From Paracoccaceae bacterium (GTDB lineage: Bacteria; Pseudomonadota; Alphaproteobacteria; Rhodobacterales; Rhodobacteraceae), in the NCBI GenBank assembly GCA_011525185.1, contig WTIQ01000215.1, positions 1 through 5,118 of the forward strand: DNA of 5,118 bases, read 5' to 3'. The notes beneath the pieces were generated by a model. That model did not search any database and was not told the origin of the DNA. It saw only the letters and a list, made by a program, of their open reading frames with translations. Of the stretch, positions 1 to 5,118 are shown piece after piece (the first letter of the stretch is position 1; each line of letters starts with the position of its first letter). The position numbers and the translations under genes were made by a program.

Positions 1-1493
1 GTATTAACTTGGGGCTCGGGCGCACGGCGAGCCATGCTCCGCCCGCGATCAGATTCGCTTCCTGACATACGGTTGATTAATGAACCGATTCCAAAGCGAG
101 GCTTTTCCGCAGGTGCAGACTCAGCTTGAGAGGCGGGACGCTCCGCCTCTTGCGCAGAACTGACCGCACTCCTCATCCGCGACATGCCTTGATCCGAGGC
201 CATGCCAAGACTCGGCGCTTTTGGCGCTACGAAATGGTCTTGATGCTCTTCTGGCTCTTGATACGCGGGAGGAGGGACGTCCGCCTGTGGCTCATAAGAG
301 GGAGACACATGGCCTTGTGGTGCCTCCTGATAATCATATCTATCCGCAAATGTTGGCTCGTCGGATGCGTAGTCCTCTGAAGCTACTGCTTCCGAATGGA
401 ACAAATCTGGCTCCTCAGCCGCCTCCAAGGTTTCAACTTCAGGTTCGGCCATATAGATCGGCTCTTCCTCGGTTTGAGTATTGGTAACAGCGTCACGGTT
501 TGGGATAGGGATGTCACTGTGAACTTCGGTTGCATCTATACCCGTTGCAACCACAGAGACACGCATGCCGCCCTGCATTGTATCATCCATCGTAGAGCCT
601 ACGATTATGTTTGCATCCACGTCGACTTCTTCACGGATACGGTTTGCCGCCTCATCCAATTCAAAGAGCGTCAAATCTGCACCGCCTGTGATGTTAATCA
701 AGACACCCCGTGCTCCGCGCAGTGAAATCTCGTCCAAGAGCGGATTTGCGATTGCTTTCTCGGCGGCTTGTATCGCTCTATCTTCACCGTCTGCTTCGCC
801 CGTCCCCATCATCGCTTTGCCCATTTCATCCATGACAGCGCGAACATCTGCAAAGTCCAGATTGATAAGACCAGGGCGCACCATCAAGTCTGTGACCCCT
901 TTCACACCTTGGTAAAGCACATCATCAGCCATGCTAAACGCCTCGGTGAAGGTTGTCTTTTCATTCGCTAAGCGAAACAAGTTTTGGTTCGGTATGATAA
1001 TGAGCGTATCAACCATCTTTTGTAGTGCTTCAACGCCTGCCTCGGCTTGACGCATGCGTTTCGCTCCTTCGAATTGAAAGGGCTTGGTTACAACGCCGAC
1101 TGTCAAAACACCAAGTTCGCGGGCCGCTTGGGCAATGATTGGAGCGGCCCCAGTGCCTGTGCCACCTCCCATGCCAGCTGTGATAAAGCACATGTGCGCC
1201 CCAGCAAGATGATCCACGATTTGCTCAATGCTCTCTTCCGCAGCCGCTGCACCGACGGTTGCACGGGCTCCCGCGCCTAGCCCCTGCGTGACTTTGACAC
1301 CGAGCTGTATTTTGTTTCCCGCATGATTTTGTGCCAGCGCTTGGGCATCGGTGTTTGCCACCACAAACTCAACACCATCAAGTTTCTTTTCTATCATGTT
1401 GTCGACGGCATTCCCGCCAGCCCCACCAACGCCGAATACGGTGATCCGTGGTTTCAGTTCGTCGTGTTCAGGTACGTAGAGATTTAAAGTCAT
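1..1493 (-). CDS. ftsZ: Cell division protein FtsZ, 3' end missing
   Basis: FtsZ is the tubulin-like GTPase that polymerises at midcell into the Z-ring and recruits the divisome. The 497 complete codons visible start at ATG 1493 and show the GGAGGNAV nucleotide loop (residues 23-30), NTDAQAL (47-53), the tubulin/FtsZ signature [14 protein letters not shown] (105-118), and the T7 synergy loop NLDFAD (211-216) with the two catalytic aspartates D213 and D216. The GTPase and C-terminal domains end near residue 319. A long linker rich in Glu, Pro and Ala follows, then a basic/hydrophobic segment [13 protein letters not shown] (466-478) that I recognise from alphaproteobacterial FtsZ. No stop codon occurs before the window edge, so the conserved C-terminal peptide that binds FtsA must lie beyond position 1. 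The start agrees with the usual MTLNL-type N-terminus. The ribosome site is weak (GGA at 1500-1502). Unlike the genes upstream, ftsZ is separated from ftsA by 168 bp, which suggests its own regulation. Confidence 0.98.
   Translation of the reverse strand, partial: MTLNLYVPEHDELKPRITVFGVGGAGGNAVDNMIEKKLDGVEFVVANTDAQALAQNHAGNKIQLGVKVTQGLGAGARATVGAAAAEESIEQIVDHLAGAHMCFITAGMGGGTGTGAAPIIAQAARELGVLTVGVVTKPFQFEGAKRMRQAEAGVEALQKMVDTLIIIPNQNLFRLANEKTTFTEAFSMADDVLYQGVKGVTDLMVRPGLINLDFADVRAVMDEMGKAMMGTGEADGEDRAIQAAEKAIANPLLDEISLRGARGVLINITGGADLTLFELDEAANRIREEVDVDANIIVGSTMDDTMQGGMRVSVVATGIDATEVHSDIPIPNRDAVTNTQTEEEPIYMAEPEVETLEAAEEPDLFHSEAVASEDYASDEPTFADRYDYQEAPQGHVSPSYEPQADVPPPAYQEPEEHQDHFVAPKAPSLGMASDQGMSRMRSAVSSAQEAERPASQAESAPAEKPRFGIGSLINRMSGSESDRGRSMARRAPEPQVN
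60..98 (-). other. Conserved basic segment in FtsZ C-terminal region
   Basis: This encodes FtsZ residues 466-478 ([13 protein letters not shown]), a short block after the low-complexity acidic linker. The surrounding linker is compositionally biased and likely disordered, whereas this block has the look of an amphipathic peptide with Arg/Ile/Leu spacing. I recall similar blocks in FtsZ of Rhodobacteraceae, but its partner is not something I can state. It is distinct from the extreme C-terminal FtsA-binding peptide, which is outside the window. Confidence 0.5.
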
Positions 1494-1515
1494 TGTCGAT
1501 CCATCTTGATAAATA

Positions 1516-1526
1516 CCCGAGTCGGG
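1516..1526. promoter_or_regulatory. GANTC (CcrM-type) site inside an 11-bp palindrome
   Basis: The sequence CCCGAGTCGGG is a palindrome around a single central base. It contains GAGTC at 1519-1523, a match to the GANTC site methylated by the alphaproteobacterial cell-cycle methyltransferase CcrM. It lies 23-33 bp upstream of the ftsZ start codon. Reading the minus strand, TAGACA (1531-1536) lies 5' of it and TTTATC (1508-1513) lies 3' of it at a 17-bp spacing, so it could sit between poor -35 and -10 elements. That arrangement would put the transcript start very near the ATG. The motif is seen; its regulatory role is inferred. Confidence 0.35.
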
Positions 1527-1552
1527 AAAATGTCTAATTTGTCGACGCCAAC

Positions 1553-1567
1553 ATAACGCCAGTTAAA
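1553..1567 (-). promoter_or_regulatory. Degenerate CtrA-like motif upstream of ftsZ
   Basis: On the minus strand this reads TTTA, seven bases, TTAT. It differs from the CtrA consensus TTAA-N7-TTAA at two of eight positions. CtrA represses ftsZ in Caulobacter, and the position about 60 bp upstream of the start would suit a regulator. In an AT-rich spacer such a match can occur by chance. Confidence 0.2.
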
Positions 1568-1580
1568 CGGTAGGTCACGC

Positions 1581-1631
1581 AAAAAAAGGTATATCAACAC
1601 TAAATATAGTAAATTTTGGCCTTATTACACC
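1581..1631 (-). terminator. Possible weak terminator or attenuator between ftsA and ftsZ
   Basis: Reading the minus strand, GGTGTA (1626-1631) can pair with TATACC (1588-1593), counting one G-U pair. The T7 run at 1581-1587 follows immediately. The 32-base loop contains a second small inverted repeat, ACTA-N4-TAGT (1599-1610). The stem is short and AT-rich, so it would be weak. It could lower read-through from the ftsQ-ftsA transcript into ftsZ. This is read from base pairing by eye, with no energy calculation. Confidence 0.2.
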
Positions 1632-1661
1632 TAATATGTGGGACTTTAGGACATAATCCGC

Positions 1662-2996
1662 CTACCAATTCTCTCTAAACCATCTCACTGCGCGTTTGAA
1701 CGACCGTGAGGGGTAGCCCTGCTGAGGTGCCTCAAAGTCCCACCATTCATCTTGAGGATGGGCCGCAAATAAGCTTAGCCCTACTAAAGACGAACAACTA
1801 GGACCTGAATAAGCTTGCGGCAAACGGTGAATTCTAAGGGGACGACCCAATCGAACTTGCTGGCCTAAAATGCGGCTTGCCAGCCCATCCAGCCCAGGAA
1901 TTTGACTACCCCCTCCAGTGAGGACAATTTGTTGGCTGGGCAGATGATCAAAGCCTGCAGCATCAAGATGCGCTCTGACATCCTCTAAGACTTCTTCCAT
2001 GCGTGGGCGCATAATACCGATCAGTTCGGTGCGACTAATTTTACGTCGGTCATGCTCCCAATCGCCAGTATTGCCGCCGATCTCAATCATATCTCGGTCA
2101 TCCATACCCGTCGCGATCAATCCACCATTTCGTGTCTTAATGCGCTCTGCGACCGCCATAGGCACCTGCAGTCCCATTGAGATATCCCGCGTGACGTGGT
2201 CCCCTCCTAGGCGCACTGCATCGCAATAAATCATGTGTTTTTTGATGAATATTGAAACGCCTGTGGAACCTCCTCCAAAATCAATACAGGCCGCTCCGAG
2301 CTCCTGCTCATCCTCTACAAGAGAAGAAATACCAGAAGCATAAGCCGAAGAGGCCACGCCCGCCAATTCAAGATCGCAACGCTTGACGCAATAGGCGAGA
2401 TCACGGATCACCTTCTCATCGACCGTCAACATATGAACATCCGTCGCCAGCACCTCACCACTTTGGCCGCGCGGATCCGTAAGGCCGCTGCGATGATCCA
2501 AGGCAAAATTGACAGGCTGAGCATGCAAAACGTCCCGTCCCGCGCCATAATCTGGCACGTCACAAGAACTCAAAACACGGGCAATATCTTGCTCAGATAC
2601 GGTTGGATTTTCGACCGTTACTTCCCCTTCAAGCCCATATGATCGGGGACGACCACCAGAAAAACAGGCAATTACGTGATCAACCCGTACATTGGCCAGC
2701 TTTTGCGCGGACTGAAGCGCAGTCCTGATGGCACGTTCTACTTCTGGCATTGAGTAAATTTCGCCAAAGCCTACGCCGCGTGATCTCGTCGTCGCCGAGC
2801 CAATAACTCGGAACCCCGATTGGCCCGCCATCGGCCCAACACCCTCTTGATCGTTACGATAAGTGCCACCATCAAAACGAAGCACCAAACACCCGATTTT
2901 GGCGCTCCCCACATCCAGAACAGCGATGACCCCACGCTGTAACGCTGCATTGCGCATATCGCGCATCGCTCTTTGCGAATGATAAAAGTCTGTCAT
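1662..2996 (-). CDS. ftsA: Cell division protein FtsA
   Basis: FtsA is an actin-family ATPase at the inner face of the membrane that tethers FtsZ filaments and passes the signal to later divisome proteins. At 444 residues the length is close to family norms. Visible elements are the phosphate-1 loop IAVLDVGSAKIGC (24-36), the FtsA-specific 1C subdomain that replaces actin's 1B (roughly 100-200), phosphate-2 IDFGGGSTGVSIF (238-250), the adenosine motif IVLTGGGSQIPG (357-368), and a C-terminal amphipathic helix SFKRAVRWFRENW (432-444) that serves as membrane anchor. The ATG overlaps the ftsQ stop as ATGA, with AAGG (3005-3008) eight bases upstream acting as ribosome site inside ftsQ. The stop is TAG at 1662-1664. 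Coupled translation with ftsQ is likely. A partner ftsZ lies directly downstream. Confidence 0.98.
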   Translation of the reverse strand: MTDFYHSQRAMRDMRNAALQRGVIAVLDVGSAKIGCLVLRFDGGTYRNDQEGVGPMAGQSGFRVIGSATTRSRGVGFGEIYSMPEVERAIRTALQSAQKLANVRVDHVIACFSGGRPRSYGLEGEVTVENPTVSEQDIARVLSSCDVPDYGAGRDVLHAQPVNFALDHRSGLTDPRGQSGEVLATDVHMLTVDEKVIRDLAYCVKRCDLELAGVASSAYASGISSLVEDEQELGAACIDFGGGSTGVSIFIKKHMIYCDAVRLGGDHVTRDISMGLQVPMAVAERIKTRNGGLIATGMDDRDMIEIGGNTGDWEHDRRKISRTELIGIMRPRMEEVLEDVRAHLDAAGFDHLPSQQIVLTGGGSQIPGLDGLASRILGQQVRLGRPLRIHRLPQAYSGPSCSSLVGLSLFAAHPQDEWWDFEAPQQGYPSRSFKRAVRWFRENW

Positions 2997-3877
2997 TCAG
3001 TCTGCCTTAACTGCATATTTTTGTTATCTTTTAATATATCCAAAGCACTCTCAGACACTTGTAATGTCGGTCTGTTTTCGAGCCTTAAATCAATTACCGA
3101 AACCGCTCTGGCCAAAAGCTGTTCGCTGTGGTCAAGCATAATAGCGCGTTCCAGCGCTGACACAGGGTCTTGCTCTGGCAGGCGAATAATTTGGCCACCA
3201 TCCAAAACCACGTCAAACCTACGCCCTCCAATAAAAACCAACCCGCGCAGACGGTCATGCAACGGCGCTGCCGCCACCAAGATGGACTGCGCTGTGTCAA
3301 TCTGTGTGTCAGCCTCTTCCCCAGCAATCAAAGGCAAATGGGGATAATCCAAACGCGTCACGGCCTGTCTCACAAACGCACCTGTTTCATCTAAAAGCTC
3401 CAGCCCATTTGCGCGACGCCACAAAAACGCAGGTGTGCGCTCCATCACGTTAATTTCCAAAACACCGCCTGATTGCACGCGCACAACCACGTCTTTGACA
3501 GGACCAAGCCCCATGACCATCTCGTGCACCTGATCTAAATCAAGAGCAAATGAACTGACTGGTAAATCGATTGGCAAGACCTCTCGAATGTCATCTGTAA
3601 GGGTATCGCTTGCCCCAGACACAGACATAACATTGACCATGAATTCTGGGCGTTCAATGATCGAGAGGTAAATCGTATCATACATCTCGCGTAAGGCATC
3701 CCGCCTATCTTCATTTGAGAAATTGAGCCAGAGCGCAACCGCCAAAAGACCGAGCGGAACACCGTAGAAAAGACAAATCCGCAAGTATGGAGTCAGCATA
3801 AGGCGCAAAAGACGATAAGACCAACGAGAGGGCGCGGGATCCCCGAGAATATCGCTTCGCATATTCATCTCAGACAT
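2993..3877 (-). CDS. ftsQ: Cell division protein FtsQ
   Basis: FtsQ is a bitopic membrane protein that, in well-studied bacteria, binds FtsB/FtsL and links early and late divisome proteins. With the chosen start it has 294 residues: a basic cytoplasmic tail (1-32), one transmembrane segment (about 33-51, LRICLFYGVPLGLLAVALW), a periplasmic POTRA domain (about 76-146, containing VMSVSGASDTL and ending in the typical ERTP), and a beta domain ending near the family-like DLRLENRP (264-271). The open frame extends nine codons further to a TTG at 3904. I prefer ATG 3877 because GGAGG (3885-3889) lies seven bases upstream, at ideal spacing. A later ATG at 3868 is possible but lacks such a site. The start lies inside the end of ddl (13-bp overlap) and the stop overlaps the ftsA start by 4 bp, so the three genes are very probably one operon. 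Confidence 0.95.
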   Translation of the reverse strand: MSEMNMRSDILGDPAPSRWSYRLLRLMLTPYLRICLFYGVPLGLLAVALWLNFSNEDRRDALREMYDTIYLSIIERPEFMVNVMSVSGASDTLTDDIREVLPIDLPVSSFALDLDQVHEMVMGLGPVKDVVVRVQSGGVLEINVMERTPAFLWRRANGLELLDETGAFVRQAVTRLDYPHLPLIAGEEADTQIDTAQSILVAAAPLHDRLRGLVFIGGRRFDVVLDGGQIIRLPEQDPVSALERAIMLDHSEQLLARAVSVIDLRLENRPTLQVSESALDILKDNKNMQLRQTE

Positions 3878-4779
3878 GAGGCGTCCTCCACCATCCAACG
3901 GCAAAACGCGCCAAAACTCAGGCCCTTGTACGCCGCCTGCTCGGGGCTCAGCGATGTTGCAGTCATACCTGGCTGCGTATTGGTTTCCAAAAGAACCAAG
4001 CCCTCTCGCCCAAAACGATCATCCCACCGAAAATCAGTGCGTGTGACGCCTCGACATCCAAGCGCCCTATGCGCGCGCTCTGCGTAGTCTAAACAAGCCT
4101 CAGTAATTTCGCCTGGCACCTGCGCAGGGATCACATGGGAAGACCCACCTTCGCGATACTTCGCATCGTAATCATACCAGCCTTCAGTCACAATTTCTGT
4201 GACAGCCAATGCCTCCGCCCCCATCACTGTCGTGGTCAGCTCTCGCCCCCTGACATAGGCCTCAACCATCATATATTCGGGAGCCTGATCATCCAAAGTG
4301 GGAGGGCCGTTTGCGCTTTCATGCACAAAATAGATACCACAGGACGAGCCTTCATTCACGGGCTTTACAACATAAGGAGGGGGCAAGATATGACGCGCCA
4401 TGATCTCAGAACGATGCGCGACCTTACTCTCTACAATCGGCAAATTTGCACGGGCATAAATTTCTTTGGTTTTTTGTTTGTCCATGGCCAAGGCAGAGGC
4501 CAGAACGCCAGAATGTGTGTAAGGGAGGCCTAACCATTCCAAAAGCCCCTGAATACATCCATCCTCACCCCATCTTCCATGGAGCGCATTAAACACCATG
4601 TCGGGTGCAGCATTTATTAGGCGTTGAGACACATCGGCTCCTGCCACCACTTCCTCAACGATGTACCCTTCATCCCGCAAAGCCAGCGCGCAGGCCTGAC
4701 CAGAGGACATAGACACCTCTCTCTCGAAAGAGAGTCCCCCCATCAACACAACAACATTCGGGTTTGCCCTGCTCGACAT
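3865..4779 (-). CDS. ddl: D-alanine--D-alanine ligase
   Basis: Ddl is an ATP-grasp enzyme in the cytoplasm. It joins two D-alanines to make the dipeptide that MurF adds to the peptidoglycan precursor. With ATG 4779 it has 304 residues, a normal length. Visible motifs are GGLSFEREVS (4-13 plus flank; the N-terminal substrate glutamate is about E19), NALHGRWGEDG (64-74), the ATP-grasp segment VVKPVNEGSSCG (137-148; K139, S145), Y208 in the omega loop (YDYDAKY), R247 and D249 in TRTDFRW, and the metal-binding ETNTQPGMT (265-273; E265, N267). Residue roles are assigned by alignment in memory to E. coli DdlB. The frame can begin six bases earlier at GTG 4785, but the purine-rich GAGAG upstream is better spaced for the ATG. 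The 3' end overlaps ftsQ by 13 bp. ddl-ftsQ-ftsA is a usual dcw arrangement. Confidence 0.97.
   Translation of the reverse strand: MSSRANPNVVVLMGGLSFEREVSMSSGQACALALRDEGYIVEEVVAGADVSQRLINAAPDMVFNALHGRWGEDGCIQGLLEWLGLPYTHSGVLASALAMDKQKTKEIYARANLPIVESKVAHRSEIMARHILPPPYVVKPVNEGSSCGIYFVHESANGPPTLDDQAPEYMMVEAYVRGRELTTTVMGAEALAVTEIVTEGWYDYDAKYREGGSSHVIPAQVPGEITEACLDYAERAHRALGCRGVTRTDFRWDDRFGREGLVLLETNTQPGMTATSLSPEQAAYKGLSFGAFCRWMVEDASCLR
3885..3889 (-). promoter_or_regulatory. Ribosome binding site that fixes the ftsQ start
   Basis: GGAGG, read on the minus strand and located within the last codons of ddl, lies seven bases before ATG 3877. It is the strongest Shine-Dalgarno match before any start in this window. 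It favours the ATG at 3877 over the longer TTG-started frame, whose own coding would span this site. Confidence 0.75.
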
Positions 4780-4805
4780 TCCCACTTCTCTCGCCTCAAT
4801 CTACG

Positions 4806-4853
4806 GTCGCTTTTGCGACACATTATTATCGCCGTTTTCGGCCTTTATTAGGC
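4806..4853 (-). other. Cluster of three small stem-loops upstream of ddl
   Basis: Read on the minus strand, this spacer has GCCT-N5-AGGC (4841-4853), GCCG-AAAA-CGGC (4831-4842) and GTCGC-AAAA-GCGAC (4806-4819). The first two share two bases, so they cannot both form completely. The last two have the same AAAA loop and are 11 bases apart. No T run follows them on the minus strand, so they do not look like terminators for murB. They would lie in the transcript just 5' of the ddl start and could affect mRNA stability or translation. On the plus strand the loops are TTTT, and no convergent plus-strand gene needs a terminator here. Confidence 0.4.
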
Positions 4854-4869
4854 ACTCTTACGAGCATCA

Positions 4870-4875
4870 ATTATA
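4870..4875 (-). promoter_or_regulatory. Candidate -10 element for ddl-ftsQ-ftsA
   Basis: A perfect TATAAT, read on the minus strand, overlaps the TAA stop of murB, about 90 bp upstream of the ddl start. No convincing -35 hexamer stands 16-18 bp upstream (the sequence there is like ACCTGC), and there is no extended -10 TG. It may be a promoter that needs an activator, or chance. Distance and orientation suit an internal promoter for ddl. Confidence 0.3.
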
Positions 4876-5118
4876 GCTCAGTTACGCTTGGTGCAGGTGT
4901 GCCCACACGCATTATTTCCCACTCTAACGTAATTCCACTGTGTTTGAAAACCCTTTTTCGGACCAATTCACCTAGACTTTCGAGATCTGTTGCCGTCGCG
5001 CTGCCCGTGTTGATCAAAAAATTCGGGTGCTTCTCACTCATTTGCGCCCCCCCGAGGCGTTTCCCCCGCAAACCGGCCTCATCAATCACTTTCCACGCCT
5101 TTAGGTCATGTACATCAT
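4871..5118 (-). CDS. murB: UDP-N-acetylenolpyruvoylglucosamine reductase MurB, C-terminal part
   Basis: MurB is the FAD/NADPH enzyme that reduces UDP-GlcNAc-enolpyruvate to UDP-MurNAc, the second committed step of peptidoglycan precursor synthesis in the cytoplasm. Only the last 81 or so residues are present; the frame stays open to the right edge of the window, with no start inside it. Recognisable parts are [12 protein letters not shown], the block [15 protein letters not shown], and LEWEIMRVG near the end. The second glutamate of that last motif matches the catalytic acid of the family (E325 of E. coli MurB, LEPEVRFIG). The FAD-binding half and the catalytic serine of the GSxFKNP motif lie outside the window. 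The stop is TAA at 4871-4873. A GTG at 5089 could be read as a start but is an internal valine codon. Confidence 0.95.
   Translation of the reverse strand, partial: DVHDLKAWKVIDEAGLRGKRLGGAQMSEKHPNFLINTGSATATDLESLGELVRKRVFKHSGITLEWEIMRVGTPAPSVTEL

Larger units (their letters stand above)
1494..1661 (-). promoter_or_regulatory. ftsA-ftsZ spacer, probable ftsZ regulatory region
   Basis: This 168-bp spacer is the longest non-coding stretch in the window and is markedly more AT-rich than the genes, especially 1580-1640. It holds TATATT (1603-1608), a T7 run read on the minus strand (1581-1587), a degenerate CtrA-like motif (1553-1567) and a GANTC site (1519-1523). No hexamer pair at 16-18 bp spacing is good enough to call a sigma-70 promoter. 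In Caulobacter, ftsZ has its own promoter controlled by CtrA and by CcrM methylation at GANTC; a comparable role here is inferred from position and motifs only. Confidence 0.5.

Noticed and set aside
126..1280. Several open frames on the plus strand opposite ftsZ (for example 396-725 and 565-915).
   Set aside because: They lie antisense to a clear FtsZ frame, have no recognisable protein character and no good ribosome sites; their openness follows from ftsZ codon bias.
1592..1597. TTGATA as a -35 element for ftsZ.
   Set aside because: The bases 16-18 bp downstream (CCTACC and neighbours) do not resemble a -10 element.
1999..3347. Plus-strand frames opposite ftsA and ftsQ (1999-2229, 2433-2642, 2973-3347, 3170-3394).
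   Set aside because: Antisense shadows of confident genes, short and low-complexity, with no support for expression.
3094..3762. Minus-strand frames inside ftsQ in other phases (3094-3327, 3535-3762).
   Set aside because: Out-of-frame overlaps within a well-supported FtsQ with no family resemblance.
4135..4851. Plus-strand frames opposite ddl (4135-4533 and 4624-4851).
   Set aside because: Antisense to conserved ATP-grasp motifs; composition reflects the reverse of the ddl codons.
4806..4853. Rho-independent terminator after murB.
   Set aside because: The stems are short and no T run follows on the coding strand, so read-through into ddl is more likely.
1..5118. CRISPR array, insertion sequence, tRNA/rRNA gene, phage or defence system.
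   Set aside because: No direct-repeat arrays, transposase-like protein, RNA-gene sequence or accessory genes are visible; coding content is fully explained by murB-ddl-ftsQ-ftsA-ftsZ.

Overview
The window is a stretch of the division and cell wall (dcw) cluster of an alphaproteobacterium, most likely a member of the Rhodobacteraceae/Roseobacter group. This rests on the gene order murB-ddl-ftsQ-ftsA-ftsZ, an FtsZ with a long acidic linker followed by a second conserved basic segment ([13 protein letters not shown]), the protein wording of all five products, and moderate GC content. The taxonomic call comes from recognising protein sequences, not from a search. All genes lie on the minus strand, so transcription runs from high to low coordinates.

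Layout in the direction of transcription: the 3' end of murB enters at the right edge (5118 to 4871). A structured spacer of about 90 bp follows (4780-4870), with a TATAAT hexamer on the murB stop codon and three small stem-loops. Then come ddl (4779-3865), ftsQ (3877-2993) and ftsA (2996-1662), which overlap each other and are probably translationally coupled. A 168-bp AT-rich spacer (1494-1661) precedes ftsZ, which starts at 1493 and runs off the left edge before its stop codon. No gene-free stretch exceeds 300 bases. Open frames on the plus strand are antisense shadows.

The genes work together in septal growth. MurB makes UDP-MurNAc and Ddl makes the D-Ala-D-Ala end of the pentapeptide. 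FtsQ is the membrane scaffold of the divisome. FtsA tethers FtsZ filaments to the membrane, and FtsZ forms the Z-ring.

I see no undescribed system here; the coding content is conserved housekeeping. The points worth a second look are non-coding: the ftsA-ftsZ spacer (a GANTC site inside a small palindrome, a degenerate CtrA-like motif, a possible weak attenuator with a T7 run, and a four-codon mini-ORF overlapping the ftsZ start) and the stem-loop cluster upstream of ddl. For ftsQ and ddl, shorter starts than the longest open frames are preferred.
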